A program made the position numbers and the translations under genes. Positions 39,578-51,919 of a stretch of 64,000 nucleotides of DNA are shown one piece after another. Under the pieces are notes generated by a model. It searched no databases. It saw only the letters and a program-made list of their open reading frames with translations, and was not told the DNA's origin. This DNA is from Symsagittifera roscoffensis (taxonomy: Eukaryota > Xenacoelomorpha > Acoela > Convolutidae). The stretch covers positions 4,558,539 through 4,622,538 of the forward strand of contig NC_087070.1 of assembly GCF_963678635.1 (NCBI RefSeq), in the 5' to 3' direction. Position 1 is the stretch's first letter, and the number at the start of each line of letters is the position of its first letter.

Positions 39578-40846
39578 CAGCAGCCGAACAGATTTCTCAG
39601 ACAGGAATGAGAATACACGTGAAGCAAACCTCAGACACACAGAGGCACCCACGAGACCTGGAGCAAACTTCGAGTCTAGGGAAAAGGAAAGGCACAAAGC
39701 AGCAGCACCAAGGCCATACTGGACGAACCCGGTCCAGCTTGAAATGGGAGCCTTCTTGGGACACATTTGCCAGCGATGTTCCAGGTTAGGTCAGTTCTAG
39801 ATCTGACAACGGTGTCGCATTTTGAACCGCTCAATAATTCTCTCGAAACGCTCATCACGAAACTCTCGAAGTCCACTTAAAGAGGAGGCTGATCATGAAT
39901 GAAGCTGAACAAATGAAAGTCATTTACGGACGAGTCCGATGGCTGCATCGACAACTGGATAGAGGTGATGAGGCTCCACTTCAAAGAAAAAGTCTCTCGA
40001 AAACACAGAAAGGCAGCGTGCTGACAAATAATCAAGAATTAAAATAAACTGAACTGTGTCATGGCGAAGAGGGCGGATGAACGTGAAAAGTGCTCGGAGG
40101 ATCTTCCATAATATACTTGATCGTTTCAGCTCTGAAAGTACAAAGACATCAGGCGATGGTGAAGTTCGAGAAGAGGGCCAAAGAGATGATTAGTCCGTCG
40201 ACTTTTTTTTGATGAACTCGAACAACTGAAAAAGAGAAGTAACCCTGACAAGTAATTTCAGAAATGAACCTATCTAAACGCTCCAATTTTATGGACACGG
40301 TGAGAAGCGACGAGCTGAAGAAAATGCTGGTCACTGACTTCACCTTAGCAGCAGGTTTGTGTATCCACGCCAGATGACTTGCGCAAAAACCTATTAAGCA
40401 AAATGAGAGCTCAAAATTTTTACAGCATTTTTGGCAATTATAGTGGCATGAATTCTGGAATTGGTTCGTGATTCGTGACGTTATGGACAAGAGAAGGGCA
40501 CAAACTGGACCATCACAAACTGGACCATCACGTTTCGTCTTGCTCTAGTCAAAACCAAAGCATGGAAGCCATTGGTTACTTCCTTGACGATGTGTACGCG
40601 ACAGATGATGACTATGAAGAATATGTGAGAGGTCTTATCATGAAGTAGGTCCCGCGATGTTTCTCCTGCAACCTCGAGCGGCAGTTTAAATTAGACTCTA
40701 CTCAGTTTTGGGATGAATTAGCTGACGCGAAACACACTCGAGACGAAGAGGCGGTAACGAGAGTGAAAGCCAGTCGAGCATGTCTAATGAATGAAACCGA
40801 GCTGAGAAAGAAAGACGCGTCATAAAATACCTTCGCAGCAAAGATA

Positions 40847-41128
40847 GTGAAGCCTAGACCAATAGACGCTGTTTCCTCAATTCTAGATGCAGTCTCTGCT
40901 AAATCGCTTAAGGTGGATTTTGGCCTGGCAGTTTCAACCGCATTGCAAAAGTTTCAACAGGATTTGGCAACCAAAGAAATTGAGCAATGGATGAGGTCAG
41001 AACTAGAAAAAACTGAACAGCGTGAGAAGTTAGGCACCATAGAAAAGACTCCGAAACTGGAGAAGAAGGAAATACCCATAAGCCGAGGTCTGAAAAAAAT
41101 TTTAACTCCGGGAAGACATTGGGAATGA
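40847..41128 (+). pseudogene. Gag-like alpha-helical fragment
   Basis: 93-codon ORF (ALQKFQQDLATKEIEQWMR and following charged residues), predicted mostly helical and lying between the coiled coil and the protease, so probably Gag. In the next frame 41119-41313 goes on similarly. No specific motif. Confidence 0.3.
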
Positions 41129-41444
41129 CCAGAGAAGATAGCAAAATATTGTCCGTGAGTGGATTCCGGGTCACCAAGTATGCAAATTACTTGCGCGAGA
41201 AACACCCAAAGCTAGATTCCAGAGCGGTGAGGGCGTTACTCACAACATACGAACCAAGGCTAATGAGGGTAGTTGACAGTATATGGAACTCTAATGCCCT
41301 TAACCAATGTTGATGAATGTATATGTCATTAATACCTACGCCAAGGCCCATGTCAAAAAGGCGAACGAGCAAGTGGAACAATGAAGAAGAAGAATAATTG
41401 AAGGTTCGACGCATTGGACATGCTCGAGCAGGAGGCAGTCCTTA

Positions 41445-41807
41445 TTGGGTGTGAGGCCAATTTGTCAGCACTCGTGCTGGACACAATGCAAAGAGCTCTC
41501 AGTCAAAGGCCTGTTGGACACCGGCGCGGTTGTCAAGGCCATGTCCATCAGCACTTGGTCCAACATAGGCTTTGACAGGTCGGACTTGAACCCAACTAGT
41601 ATCCGACTAGCCGCGGCCAACCAAGGTGCTATTTATGTAGCTGGATTGACACCAAACACCAATCATCTCGCTGCAACTGGATGGAAGGCATCTCGGACGA
41701 GCTTCCTAGTCGTCGAGAACCTGAACAAGTCCGACCAGTTCATTTTGGGATGCAGCTTCGTGCGCAACTCTACTGTTACAATTACTCTCAACGATGGATT
41801 AACTTGA
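41445..41807 (+). pseudogene. Retroviral-type aspartic protease (older gypsy element)
   Basis: ORF of 120 codons with VKGLLDTGAVVKAMS, the canonical D-T-G-A active site (Asp codon 41518-41520), a flap-like IRLAAANQGAIYVAG segment, and FILGCSFVRNSTVTI, the usual I-L-G-x-(D/S)-F end of gypsy proteases. Length and motif order fit. It is the clearest domain of this element. Confidence 0.8.
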
Positions 41808-42689
41808 ATTAAAAACCCAGATTGGAAGTTTGAAAAGACACCATTAATAAGATCCTAATAAATCAAGCCAAGACGCCGATTTTCCTAGATCGAAAAGTTA
41901 GACTAAAACCAAATCAAGTTGTTGTAGTCACAATTAGGCTGAGAAATTTAAACGAACTTAGCAATAACCGACAGGTGTGTCCAGTTCAAAACCCAAAAAG
42001 TAAGAGCTGGGCTATTTTAGCAAGATGTTTCTCAATCACCCAGAACGGACAGTGTGAGCGTGTTGCTGAACAAGTAGGCGGGATCAGTAACGATACAGTG
42101 TGTAAGGAAACTTGATAATGCCTTCGAACACAGAGTATCAGAATTGCCTTCGAACACAGAGTATCAGATAAAAGAAAACTTGAAGCAGTTTAAAGAGACT
42201 GGGTGTCCGTTAATTGCTAACAGAGAGTGTATATTGAAGAGAATAATTGATCGAAAGTTTTTGAAGAAATTGTTCTCCATGCAATCATAGACAGATGACT
42301 GAATGTCTTTTTTTTCAAACTTCACTTAAAGGTCGTCTGATGCAAACTTAGCAGCATAAAAACCAGTGTTACTCGAAATAGAGCACCTTAAAGGTAAAAA
42401 GTTCGTTAAAGTGCTGTATTTCTTAGGGACGGGCTGAATCAGATCACAGACGTTGTTTCGAAGAAGCAGGCCGACATAGGTAGTAGTAGTACACGAGATA
42501 GAAAAAGAAGAGGGCTCGGTAGCTCACAGGGAATTAGCTAGGAGAATGACGCCATACAAGTCAAAAGCCTGATGGAAAAAAACTGAAACGTTGGTGAAAT
42601 ATGATATGATATGATTGAGCCATCTATGTCCCCGTGGGCTTTTGGAATGGTCATGGCTAAAAAGGGGGCAACCTAAGTTTTACTATGAT

Positions 42690-43200
42690 TTTTGCTATTT
42701 GATAGCTCTAACGATGAAAAATGTCTATCCAATCCAACACATTGATGAAAGACTCAAGAAGCTAGGAGACGCGAATTTCTTCACGACGTTGAATTTGGGC
42801 TCTGTGTTCTGGCAGGTGCCTCTCATGAAGCAGGACCGAGATAAAAACAGGCCTGGCGTTGAAACTCGGACTTTTTTTAATGGAAGAGGATGCCTTTTGG
42901 ACTGTGTAATATGATAGCCTAATTTCAACGAATGGAAAATGGCTACACCGACTCTGGGAAATCTCGTAGAAAGGCTAGACGAAGTCTTCACTTGCATGAA
43001 GCAGGCCGGCTTGAAATGCAAACTATCAAAATGCCAGATTCCGAGAGATTCCATAAAGTATCTGGGTCGTCTGTTTGACAAAGACCAGAGCCAGAGGCCG
43101 TTGAAGCGGTGCTGACATAGAAAGCACCGAAAACTTACATCCAGTTTTTGAGCTTTCTCGGCTTCGCTAATTATTACCGTGAATTTATCAAAGGATAGAC
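42690..43200 (+). pseudogene. Reverse transcriptase fragments, motif C deleted
   Basis: ORF 42615-42914 contains VYPIQHIDERLKKLGDANFF then TLNLGSVFWQVPL, the gypsy RT stretch up to motif A, where the usual Asp is Asn (LNLGS). After a break near 42914 the thumb segment follows (AGLKCKLSKCQIP, IKYLGRLFD) around 43000-43080 and FLSFLGFANYYREFI around 43145-43195. The YxDD region between is missing. Several stops and frame changes. Confidence 0.75.
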
Positions 43201-43700
43201 AAATAAAATATTCCCTATGCGACAATTATTGCGAAATAGGGCAAGCAATTTAGCTGGAAGGATGAGGCACAAGTTTTTATCGAGAACATCAAATAGGAGC
43301 TATTCGAGGCCCCAATCCTCGGCATGCGAGCCGAAAAAGGAATGTCGGCATTGGACTCTCACGCACCATTGTAGTCATCTCGCAGCTACTCCAGCAAGAG
43401 CAAGTGTGGATATGAAAAAATGTTCTATGACCCATAGCTAAAGGCAGTAAAACTCTTACCGACACCGAAATGAAATACAGCGCACCAAAAGCAGAAATAT
43501 TCGCGGTGATTAGTTTTATTGAAAAGTACAGAGCTTACAGAGGCAGTGCGCGTTGACAAGTCAGTTCTTGCCTCGCTGAAACCAACTCGGTGGATCAACA
43601 TTATACCTGTCGTTTGGTAGTACGCATCAATGGCTATAACTTGATTATAGAGCATCGGACTCGCGACAAGCACCAAAAAGCCGACAGCCTCAGCAGAAGA
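43201..43700 (+). pseudogene. RNase H fragments (older gypsy element)
   Basis: Broken frames containing EIFAVISFIEKYR (region of the catalytic Glu) near 43490-43530 and IEHRTRDKHQKADSLSRR at 43648-43701, the conserved end of gypsy RNase H (ADxLSR). Stops occur throughout. Confidence 0.6.
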
Positions 43701-43999
43701 CAGAGATGTACGGCCAACTGGAAGGAAAACTGGCTAATAAGCCGAAAAAAAGGACGGCTTTTCAACAGAGAAGTTGAGAAGTAGTACCATGAATGGATAT
43801 AAGCAATGCGAAGATGGAGGTCCGAACGTTGGTGATCCGGAGTCAATGAACCAATTAGTTATTTCAATAAAGAAAGATGTCCCCGTCTTTGAATTGTCCG
43901 GGAAGTCATGAAACATTGTCCGGGGAGCCAGGGTCAGAACGAGAGAATTTTGTCCGAGGAGTCAAGAAACATGAAGATTAGTTCCGAACAAGAGTATGC

Positions 44000-44515
44000 T
44001 TGTATGCTGACTCCTACCTCATGTCCGAGAATATTTCAGAGAAAAATTTCAGCTCAGACATATCAGAATTAGCAATTCAATCTTTACTAGTAGAATGGAA
44101 AGAACGCGGGTTGGACAGGAAAGTACATCAAGACCCAGATCGAGACATTTACACCTCCGATGAAGAAGGTACCATAGTCTGCCATGTTGTAAATGAACTT
44201 GAGTTGACAGCTTTATCCAAACGTCCAACGAGGTTATTTCCCCATACAACGGTCGTCCGTAATATTCTAGAGCCTCTGGGACAGGAAGCGACAACTGTAT
44301 TGTTGAAAACAAGGTGCATAAAAATGAAGGACGATGCCCATGCTCCAGAAGTAGTCAGCGGACAACTACACGTAATGGAAACTTACTTGAAGGCCAGATA
44401 CCAACTATCGGATCTTCTAAGGGCTCAGATAATGAATAGAATGACAAAAACTTTTAATAGATGGATAGAGAATGGATCACCCGATAAAGGTGATTTGGAA
44501 GAGGATATGTTATAA
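44000..44515 (+). pseudogene. Pol linker ORF before integrase
   Basis: 171-codon open frame between RNase H and integrase, acidic and Ser/Glu/Leu-rich, without a recognised motif. Preceded at 43893-43975 by three imperfect copies of TTGTCCGGGGAGTCA-type words. Position suggests the pol spacer seen in gypsy elements. Confidence 0.35.
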
Positions 44516-44599
44516 TCGTGAAGCAATTTTGCGTAAGCCAGAGGGATTTATTGTATCACAGCTGTACCAAATTGAGTTGCTATTTAGCTCGCGCAAAAA

Positions 44600-45125
44600 G
44601 ATAGGTGATCAAGGTTTAGACTAACTTTGTAGCAGAATAAAGAAGCAGTTTGAATGGCCTGGCTTTAGTAAAGCTTGTAAAAAGTAGATCTCTGCGTGTT
44701 TATTATGTCAAGAGGCGAAAGATCCAAGGAATTTGAGCTTTCCTCTGCAGTCAAAAGAGTAATCAGAGTTCTAAAAAGTACTGCAATTAGATCATAAGAA
44801 AATCTGAATGATGACCACGAGTTATAATCAAGTACTCGTAAAGATCGAGCGTTTCAATGAATATGCAGAAGCAGTACTCTGAATGATAATATTGACAGAG
44901 GCATCCTGTGACCATTTGATAAATGTCTGGATTGCCAGACACGGGTGTTCAATTGCTTTTCAGTCGGACAATGGCATAGTGTTTTGTTGGTGGCCTCACA
45001 AAAAATTTCTCTCAAAAAGAAATTGTCTCAAGTGGCACATGCCCACTCGACCACTAACCATCCGCAGACGAATAGCCAGATTGAAAAGCAGAATCTTACA
45101 TTAGTCCTCAAGTTACGAGTTTTTT
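44600..45125 (+). pseudogene. Integrase fragments (older gypsy element)
   Basis: KKQFEWPGFSKACKK and CLLCQEAKDP near 44640-44740 are the second half of the HHCC zinc finger. IARHGCSIAFQSDNG near 44930-44975 is the second catalytic Asp region, and STTNHPQTNSQIEKQN near 45046-45095 is the catalytic Glu region (Q-I-E). The first Asp region survives as LDHKKI near 44788. Separated by frame changes and stops. Confidence 0.75.
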
Positions 45126-45400
45126 GTTAACTCTTTCTTATCCCGAGTACGAAGGGAGAAAGACAGCGCCGCAAACATACGTAAATGACGTAATCAAAAT
45201 GCAACATGAACTGAATGGTATTGGCCGGCGAAACACACAGTAGGCACAGGTTATGCAAGTGAGGATATTTGATAAAAGCATCGCTGACGCAAAAGCACGA
45301 GGTAAATCCCCCAAATGGAACCAAGAAATTGCTGAAGAATGGGCGTGGATCGTTACAGATATCCGAAGTACAACAAAGTGGCCACTTCTGTTGATTGAGC

Positions 45401-47150
45401 ACCTGACGCGGTGCTGCTTATGAAAATATTAAACCACACCCACGCTTCGTCGGAAGATTTTGTGCATCCCAGCAGATTTGAATGGGGATGACTACTTGAT
45501 GGTGGACACCTCTTATGAATTGAATGAAAGAGATCAGAATGAAAGGGAGTGAATGAAAGCGACAAGAACGACGGAAATGAGGTGATTATTGCAACCTGTC
45601 ATTATATCAGGAGGTAACTGAAAAAAATAGGTCGCCAACGAACCTCTCCCATATGCTGAGTAGGACTGACTTGACCTGAAGAAATTGGGAATCGATAAGA
45701 GAACAGAACCTGATTTTTCCTTGGCTATGGAGACCCGAAAATGCAAGGGGGGAAGAGATTCAAAGAAGAATAAACGATACAGTAACAATTTTGTTGCGGG
45801 CGAAATGGCACTGAGAGACGCTATTAAACAATGGTCTCATATGACATTGATGATCGATCAGAACCAGAGGCGGAAATCGAATCTGAGACAAAGCAGTTGC
45901 ACAACAATGAATTGACAAATCTGCGAGTATTCAAATGACTTCTGGATATGGCTGCTGATACCAAGGATATACTTGCTGAAGATCCAGTAGGTCGATCAGT
46001 CCAGCTTCAAATACATAAGTCACGACAAAACTGAATCCAACTGGGGCGCTCCAATTGGACCTTTTTGCGTTCTCGAATCCAACCTGGGCGACCAACGGGG
46101 TTGTCGATATATATATTTTTTCCTGGGAGTGGGGGTAGGACTTACCCACACCCTAAATCTAATACGAAGAAATTTAAAAGTCTCAAGGGAAACACGAAAT
46201 CTAGAGACGGAGGGAGACAGTACTAGCAAACCGGCTTCGGAATGGTTTTTGAACCGTTTTTTGATCTCTCAAATTATTACCTGGAGGAATAGTGTTTTTA
46301 TACTCATGAAACGAATGTGCGCCATCGCCATAACCGTGGATGCAAGTTTCAAAACAGCGCTAGGGTCCGACTTCAGAAGGGAGTACGAGAAAACGAGTTA
46401 TTATGAAAACAAAGACCTAGTGTAGTAGGGATGATAGCGTTGCCCCTGTTGCATCACAGAAACTGGGTTTTTCGATTACTAAGGCCACTGATAAACAACA
46501 GGGAACCCGATAATTTAGTGCTGGCACTAACTAGACTCAGGAATTTGTTGGTAGAAAGAAGAGTGACCTCAGTCTTTTCACTAATTTATGATTCAAACAG
46601 TGAAAAACTACAGCCTTAAAAATTTCACGCTCTAGTACATGTGATTATTTTGGAAGTAGAATAGAAGTGTACTTACGGAAGAAATACTGTCTAAGCATAT
46701 GCTAGCGCATTGGTTGAGTTTGGGATTTTATCTCGCATGCTATGTTTTTAAGACAAGGATCTAATCACTAAAATACGGGTTGAATTTTAGGTTTTATTTT
46801 GTTAAGGTTAGGGTTATTTTATGAGGTGTTATCTTATCGTGTCGTAGGTTTGAGTACGATTTTGTTCATGTAATGATCACCCTCAGTGTGTTTGATAGTG
46901 ACATGAGATTATTCAAAACTTGTAGGTGACAGCATCAATTTATCTTAAACCGACATAGTCTGATGACGTTTTAAAGATAAGTTTTGCGATCCACCTCGAT
47001 GCTTATCCTTAGATCAAATAAGAATTGACGTTATCCAAAGATGAGACTGATCTGACGAAATTTTTTAGTGAGATTAAACAGATTTAATTACAGTGTCTGA
47101 GTCGTGATTTGTCTTTTCAATCGTGATTGATCAAACATTTGTGTCATTGC
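45401..47150. other. Broken coding-like remnant after integrase
   Basis: Short frames of element-like composition (45685-45915, 46129-46425) without recognised motifs. From about 46620 to 47150 the sequence becomes more AT-rich and I see nothing. Confidence 0.3.
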
Positions 47151-47210
47151 AATCATAACCAAGAATAATCCGGGCGAAAGACAATTAGTAAAACCATCGA
47201 ACTTACAAAT

Positions 47211-47438
47211 TTGATCTCAGCGAGTCTAGGAAAAGCTCTAGATGAGATGTACCAGAACCTATTAGATTGTATTTTCGGAATGGAGCATCCGGAGCTGACA
47301 ATATTCTTAGTTGCACTACTAAACGCTATGGGAAGAGAGGGCCGTGGAGACCGTCCTACGGAGGTAGTGCTGAAAGCGGCAGCTGTAGGCTTATGCGATG
47401 GCAACGTTGAGAGATGTCTGGTACGACCCGGTTTATGA
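47211..47438 (+). pseudogene. Helical ORF fragment (unknown)
   Basis: 75 codons, SLGKALDEMYQNLLDCIFGM and FLVALLNAMGREGRG; amphipathic helices, no family recognised. In the same less AT-rich block, upstream of the hydrolase-like ORF, perhaps part of the same gene. Confidence 0.25.
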
Positions 47439-47731
47439 GCCGGGCTCGGGCGCGCAAAAGAACTAAAGGCTAAGGGAGATGCCTCTGTCAGTCTGCGTCA
47501 AATCCTCTAACTAGCCTCTCATTGGATAAAAGAGATCAAGCGTTGTGCGGGCCCATCACATTCAGCAGATTCTTCTACTGCCGCTCAACTCTCGAGAATT
47601 TCGAAATGAACAAAAGCGAGATCCAGACGGCAGAGACGAGTGAGAATCTTGACAAGAAAACTGAGCGAAAACTCAGGAGCTCCATGGGCCGAGTCATTTT
47701 GGCCCTCTTCCTCAAGTGAGCTCACCTACTA

Positions 47732-48500
47732 GTGCCAGGAAGACCAAAATCAGATCCACCGGAAACGTACCTGTTACCTCAGGTTTATGAAACGTTCGAG
47801 CAGTGGCCAAAGCAACGATGCAGGAGATACATTAAAATGCGCAGCTCAGGTTTAATATTTGCTTCCCAGCACGCAATACGAATTACGGACTCCGCTGAAC
47901 CGGTCGGGCCAGCACCAAGTGAGGCCACAGAGAAATCATGCTTAATCGACATTAGAAAAGATATCGGCGCTGGACGGTTAGTTGTCGAAATCGCTGCGGA
48001 CCATCTAAGAGCAGTTGATCAGCCCATACCAAGTGGGAGTCGTCACTTGGTTATCGGGGATAACCAGATGAGAGTGATTTGGCGGAAATCTTTGTGGTAG
48101 ATCAAACCACGCCGTACTCCTTTGGTGGAGCCTCTGTGGCTAAGGTGATCAAAATGATGGAGCTGCAGCACGACGACAGGGTGGAGATGGTGAACCTCCA
48201 GGTAGAGACGAACGACGTTTTAAGGAACCCGATCATACCGGAGGTTAGGTGGAAACCACTGATGGCTTACTTCATCAACGAGCAGAAAGAAAAATGCAAA
48301 CTAAGACTCGTAGTATGTGCATCATTCCTCTTAACCCAGACGCTGGCTCAACGATCGCCGTAATTATGAAAAATAATACAACCGGTGAATTGACATGGTC
48401 AACGAGTCATGCACTATTACGACAAATTGATCGCCACGGGTTGACGAGCGATGGAATGGAACCTACTTTAATGGAACCTACCAGGAAGACAGTGGATTAA
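47732..48500 (+). pseudogene. SGNH/GDSL-hydrolase-like ORF (degraded)
   Basis: Three ORFs in succession (47732-48100, 48079-48363, 48249-48500) read as one protein with two frame changes. Motifs in the right order: block I VIGDNQMR at 48050-48073 (catalytic Ser of GDS replaced by Asn), block II GGAS at 48124-48135, block III VETND at 48202-48216 (usually GTND or GxND). SGNH hydrolase-like ORFs are known from Ngaro (DIRS-like) and CR1-type retroelements. Here it follows a gypsy integrase, so it may be a third ORF of that element or belong to another buried one. Substitution of the nucleophile and the frame changes exclude activity. Confidence 0.5.
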
Positions 48501-50216
48501 CTACGCTTTTAAATGAAGATAGAGGAGATGGAGGCAGAGCTGCGAACCATGGCTTACCTCTCCCAGTTCGGATGTTATGAAAAAAATATTGGGGGCCGTC
48601 CCCGCCCCTAGAAGTCAATCCTTATAGGTTCTTAGTTCGCAAGGAGATCTGGCCGCTGTCAACAACACCGACAGGAGCAGTGACTTGATGTGAAATAGGT
48701 CAGAGCCTAGGTTGAGGGGGACGAAATAAGAGGGATATGACCTCGAATCCTAATATGAGCACAGATGCAGTAAGATTGCTCAATGTGCACAATCCCACGG
48801 TATTCGGGTTTCAACAAACATCTCACTGAGGCTGGTGGATCTTAAAATGGTGCCCGAGGTAACACGATGGTATCTTTGAACACGAGCTCAATGATGGACA
48901 TCCGTCATCAGGCGAGGAAGGAAAAGACGCCAGCCGAAAATTGATTTTCCTGGTCAAGAATATGCCCAACAAAATGCACCATAAGATTCGGTGGAAGGAG
49001 ACGAGAGGAGGCAAGGTCAACTAGAAACGCCAAAACCAAAGGGAGACGCGGAGGTACCAATTGCGTTATGGTCAAACATATCGAAGATAATTCAGGGATT
49101 TGAGATCATAGCACGACAAGGATTTTGATATACGCAGTTCAGGGTTTTGAACTGTGAAAATGAGAACAGGAGTGAACGATGGTCACGGGCTGGTGCGACA
49201 TGTAGCGAACGACTTGAGGTTCAGACAGGTGGACTATGAAAGAAAAGTAGAGGGAAGCATGGTCAGGCGGAAAGCTACTTTCACTGCGTAAGGCCTCAGT
49301 GGTCTGAATTTGAGGACAAAAACTCAAAATAACCTATGAATCTGCCTGTCTACACGGCTGAGCACGCTGAGACAGGATGCAATAGAGCATGCGCCAGCGG
49401 TGGTAAAAGAAGTCCACCAGTACCTCGAAGCGACATTGGATATAAGAGAGGAGACACTAGAACTATGCTGCAGTTGATGAAGGAAAAAATATGATGTCCG
49501 TATATCGATTCGAGTTGGATGTGTTAGCAACGACAAACGAATACGTGAAATCTATTCAATCCTCGCTACTAGGTGTTGGATGGACGCCTGCATTCTGGAA
49601 TATCTGCTATCCCGGAGCCTCGAGAGACTTTCTGATTGACACCAGGAATTTGTCAATAGGCCTCGTATTAGCGCTTTATGTGACACTGGAGAACTCTACT
49701 TCTGCAATATCTACTGCAACAAAAACGAGGCCCGACTTGTGAAGTCAAGCCCGTTTCCGACAGAAGAGAACAGTAAAAAATAAGGAGTCATGCTTCTTTG
49801 AAAGAAACTTGGAGTACAACTCGACGTGGTCAACTTTAGCAGGACCCCGAAATCTGAATCAGTGTAAATGAGTGAACCAGCTGGTGGCTCTTCAGAAATG
49901 TTGAAGGCAAGGAATTCGCTGAGAGTACACCTGATGGCATGGCAAGACACGCAAGCCACGCAGGAAAACTTGAAAGAGCTAGGGACAAGTTCAAACCTGA
50001 GAAAGAAAGAATACGGCACCGTGATGTCATCGAGAGCGAGCGAGAAAGGCTGAGTGCAGTTTATAAAGATTTTCTGGAGGACAAATCTCCAGAAATATTT
50101 CGATGACACCATGAACACACCATCGACACTAATGGCATATCTGGCCATTCCATGTGTGTGGACGGTCTTGCAAGTAAAATTGAAGTAGTCGCTATTGAGA
50201 ATAAAGAGGGCAGAAT
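48501..50216. other. Broken coding-like sequence
   Basis: Less AT-rich sequence with many short frames. Around 49960-50085 a plus-strand frame is Arg/Glu/Lys-rich with a coiled-coil look. ORF 49711-50226 on the minus strand is long (171 codons) but looks like a mirror of this charged plus-strand frame; I do not call it a gene. Confidence 0.3.
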
Positions 50217-50786
50217 ATGAAGCCACCGATGAAACAAGTCAAGAGAGCAACAGTTGAGGCTAACTTAAGCTCCAAAAACATTGATTGCCAGAGACGACTC
50301 TGCAATAGCTTGGGCCAAGCGAAAAGACGCCCCTTTGCTTGGCGAGATTTTTGGAGGGTCGTAGACTGTGTAAAAGCTATTAGGCAAGGAGGAACGAAGT
50401 GTGAAGAAATATTGCTTAGAGCTTTGTTGGAACTTTATCAAGATATAACACGCAAGATCCCCGCTAAAAAGCTGTTCGATTTTGACAGTTACCGGAATTT
50501 GGAAAAGATAAAAAGATGCTCCAATGAAGAACTTAGAGTGAGCCGGTGGCTGCTGGAGAAGATCAGAAGTCCGAAAGGGTATGTAAAGCTGGAACAGCAG
50601 AAGGCATTTCAGACAGTATCAGGCGAGTCCGGGATGGCTTACAACCCATTCGTTGATGAGGATGCTTCGGACGCGTATTTTGATTTTGAGCAGGCAATGT
50701 TTCTCGATTTTAAAGGTAAAACGAGTGCCAGAATTGAGGATGATGATCTCAGAGCATTTGCAATTATCAGGTCTAATGCAACATAG
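50217..50786 (+). CDS. Unrecognised 189-codon ORF
   Basis: The longest uninterrupted frame of the older block, ATG 50217 to TAG 50784-50786. Charged, mainly helical (LLRALLELYQDITRKIPAKK; NLEKIKRCSNEELRVSRWLL), acidic C-terminal third. No signal or membrane segment. May be a capsid-like or accessory protein of an element; no motif proves it. It ends about 95 bp before the border of the large duplication. Confidence 0.35.
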   Translation: MKPPMKQVKRATVEANLSSKNIDCQRRLCNSLGQAKRRPFAWRDFWRVVDCVKAIRQGGTKCEEILLRALLELYQDITRKIPAKKLFDFDSYRNLEKIKRCSNEELRVSRWLLEKIRSPKGYVKLEQQKAFQTVSGESGMAYNPFVDEDASDAYFDFEQAMFLDFKGKTSARIEDDDLRAFAIIRSNAT

Positions 50787-51016
50787 GCGTAGTCTTGGAG
50801 GAACGAGTGGTCGAACCCTCGGTTCCAAAACTGGAAGGAAAAGTGATATTTGAGATTGATTCAAGGGACTTCCGTGAATTGTGAATTAACCCCCCAAATT
50901 AAAAGGGTTACAGGACCATATCTCTTTAAGCCAAAAGAGATAGTTCAACAGATTAAGCGTTCTTTAGCCTCTAGCCAAGGCGCTTCAATCTACACATATG
51001 CGCAAATGTAAAAATT

Positions 51017-51595
51017 TTGGAATATGACTTCGATAATTCAGAGATGAAAGTAATACTGCAAAAAGTATCCAGGTCCTTTCCAAACGCTCATAAATTTCTT
51101 TTCACGGACTCATATAGCCCACTAGGCTCTTCTCAAACAATATATTTGGACTATCTCATCTCTCCAAACTTTTGGAAAAGCGAATACACCCGTATATTCG
51201 GGAGAGTACAATACTATTTAGAAAAATGCGGAATAGTCTTCGCATCTTTTCTATTTGTGAAATTCATACTAGATTGACTAGTATTCATAATAAAGGCTAT
51301 GCATGTTCACAAAATCACCGGCCGCTCACTAAATTTTGGCAAAGTATTGCTTGCCGCCTCGTATAATATACTTTTCACTTCTATAGTGACCTCAATTTTC
51401 ACTCAAGATGAGCAAATTGAAAAAATAGAACAAGAATGTGATCAAAAAATACAAGCCCTTCTCTTAGAGGAAATTGATAAAATAAACCAGGATCGCATGT
51501 ATCCTCACATCCAGTCAACAAGTTTTGAGAGAAGAACTCAAAACTTGGATCACCCAAACAAAACGCAGTCTAATAAAATATTTCTACTGTTCTAG
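51017..51595 (+). pseudogene. Env-like C-terminal part, copy B1
   Basis: Same frames, TGA and membrane segments as 17588-18166, in the truncated first tandem unit of copy B. Confidence 0.55.
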
Positions 51596-51616
51596 GATAT
51601 ACCAACTGATTTAACT

Positions 51617-51919
51617 ATGGACGCAACACTTGATGACGACTTGAGAGGTTTTGAGGATCTTCTCTCACTTCTGCCACCAACTGATCCGCTGGATTCACAA
51701 CTTTCAGCACTAACTCAACAACCAACTGTTTCTACTACTATGACTCCCACTGCAACGCCGACCTCAACACGATCCTTCGTTGAGCCACTACTTCAAATCA
51801 ATTCAGCTGTCCCAATAGCTACAGCCTCAAAGCCACCACCCCTAAAAGTTTCCCCCCTGATTTCAAAATACCCCTGGCTCCCTCGAATTCTCGAATTAAA
51901 AAGCGAACCCAGATTGTAA
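51617..51919 (+). CDS. Acidic, Pro/Thr-rich ORF, copy B1
   Basis: Identical at the protein level to 18188-18490. Confidence 0.4.
   Translation: MDATLDDDLRGFEDLLSLLPPTDPLDSQLSALTQQPTVSTTMTPTATPTSTRSFVEPLLQINSAVPIATASKPPPLKVSPLISKYPWLPRILELKSEPRL

Larger units (their letters stand above)
39200..45400 (+). mobile_element. Older, decayed Ty3/gypsy element
   Basis: Gag-like, DTGA protease, RT, RNase H and integrase remnants in canonical gypsy order on the plus strand. Clearly less AT-rich than its surroundings and unrelated in sequence to units 1 and 2. LTRs were not found. Lesions are dense, so it is much older than the elements at the left of the window. Confidence 0.75.

Noticed and set aside
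42725-43225. Minus-strand 166-codon ORF
   Set aside because: Antisense shadow of the RT fragments.
49711-50226. Minus-strand 171-codon ORF
   Set aside because: Lies opposite a charged, coiled-coil-like plus-strand frame with better composition; no motif or promoter.
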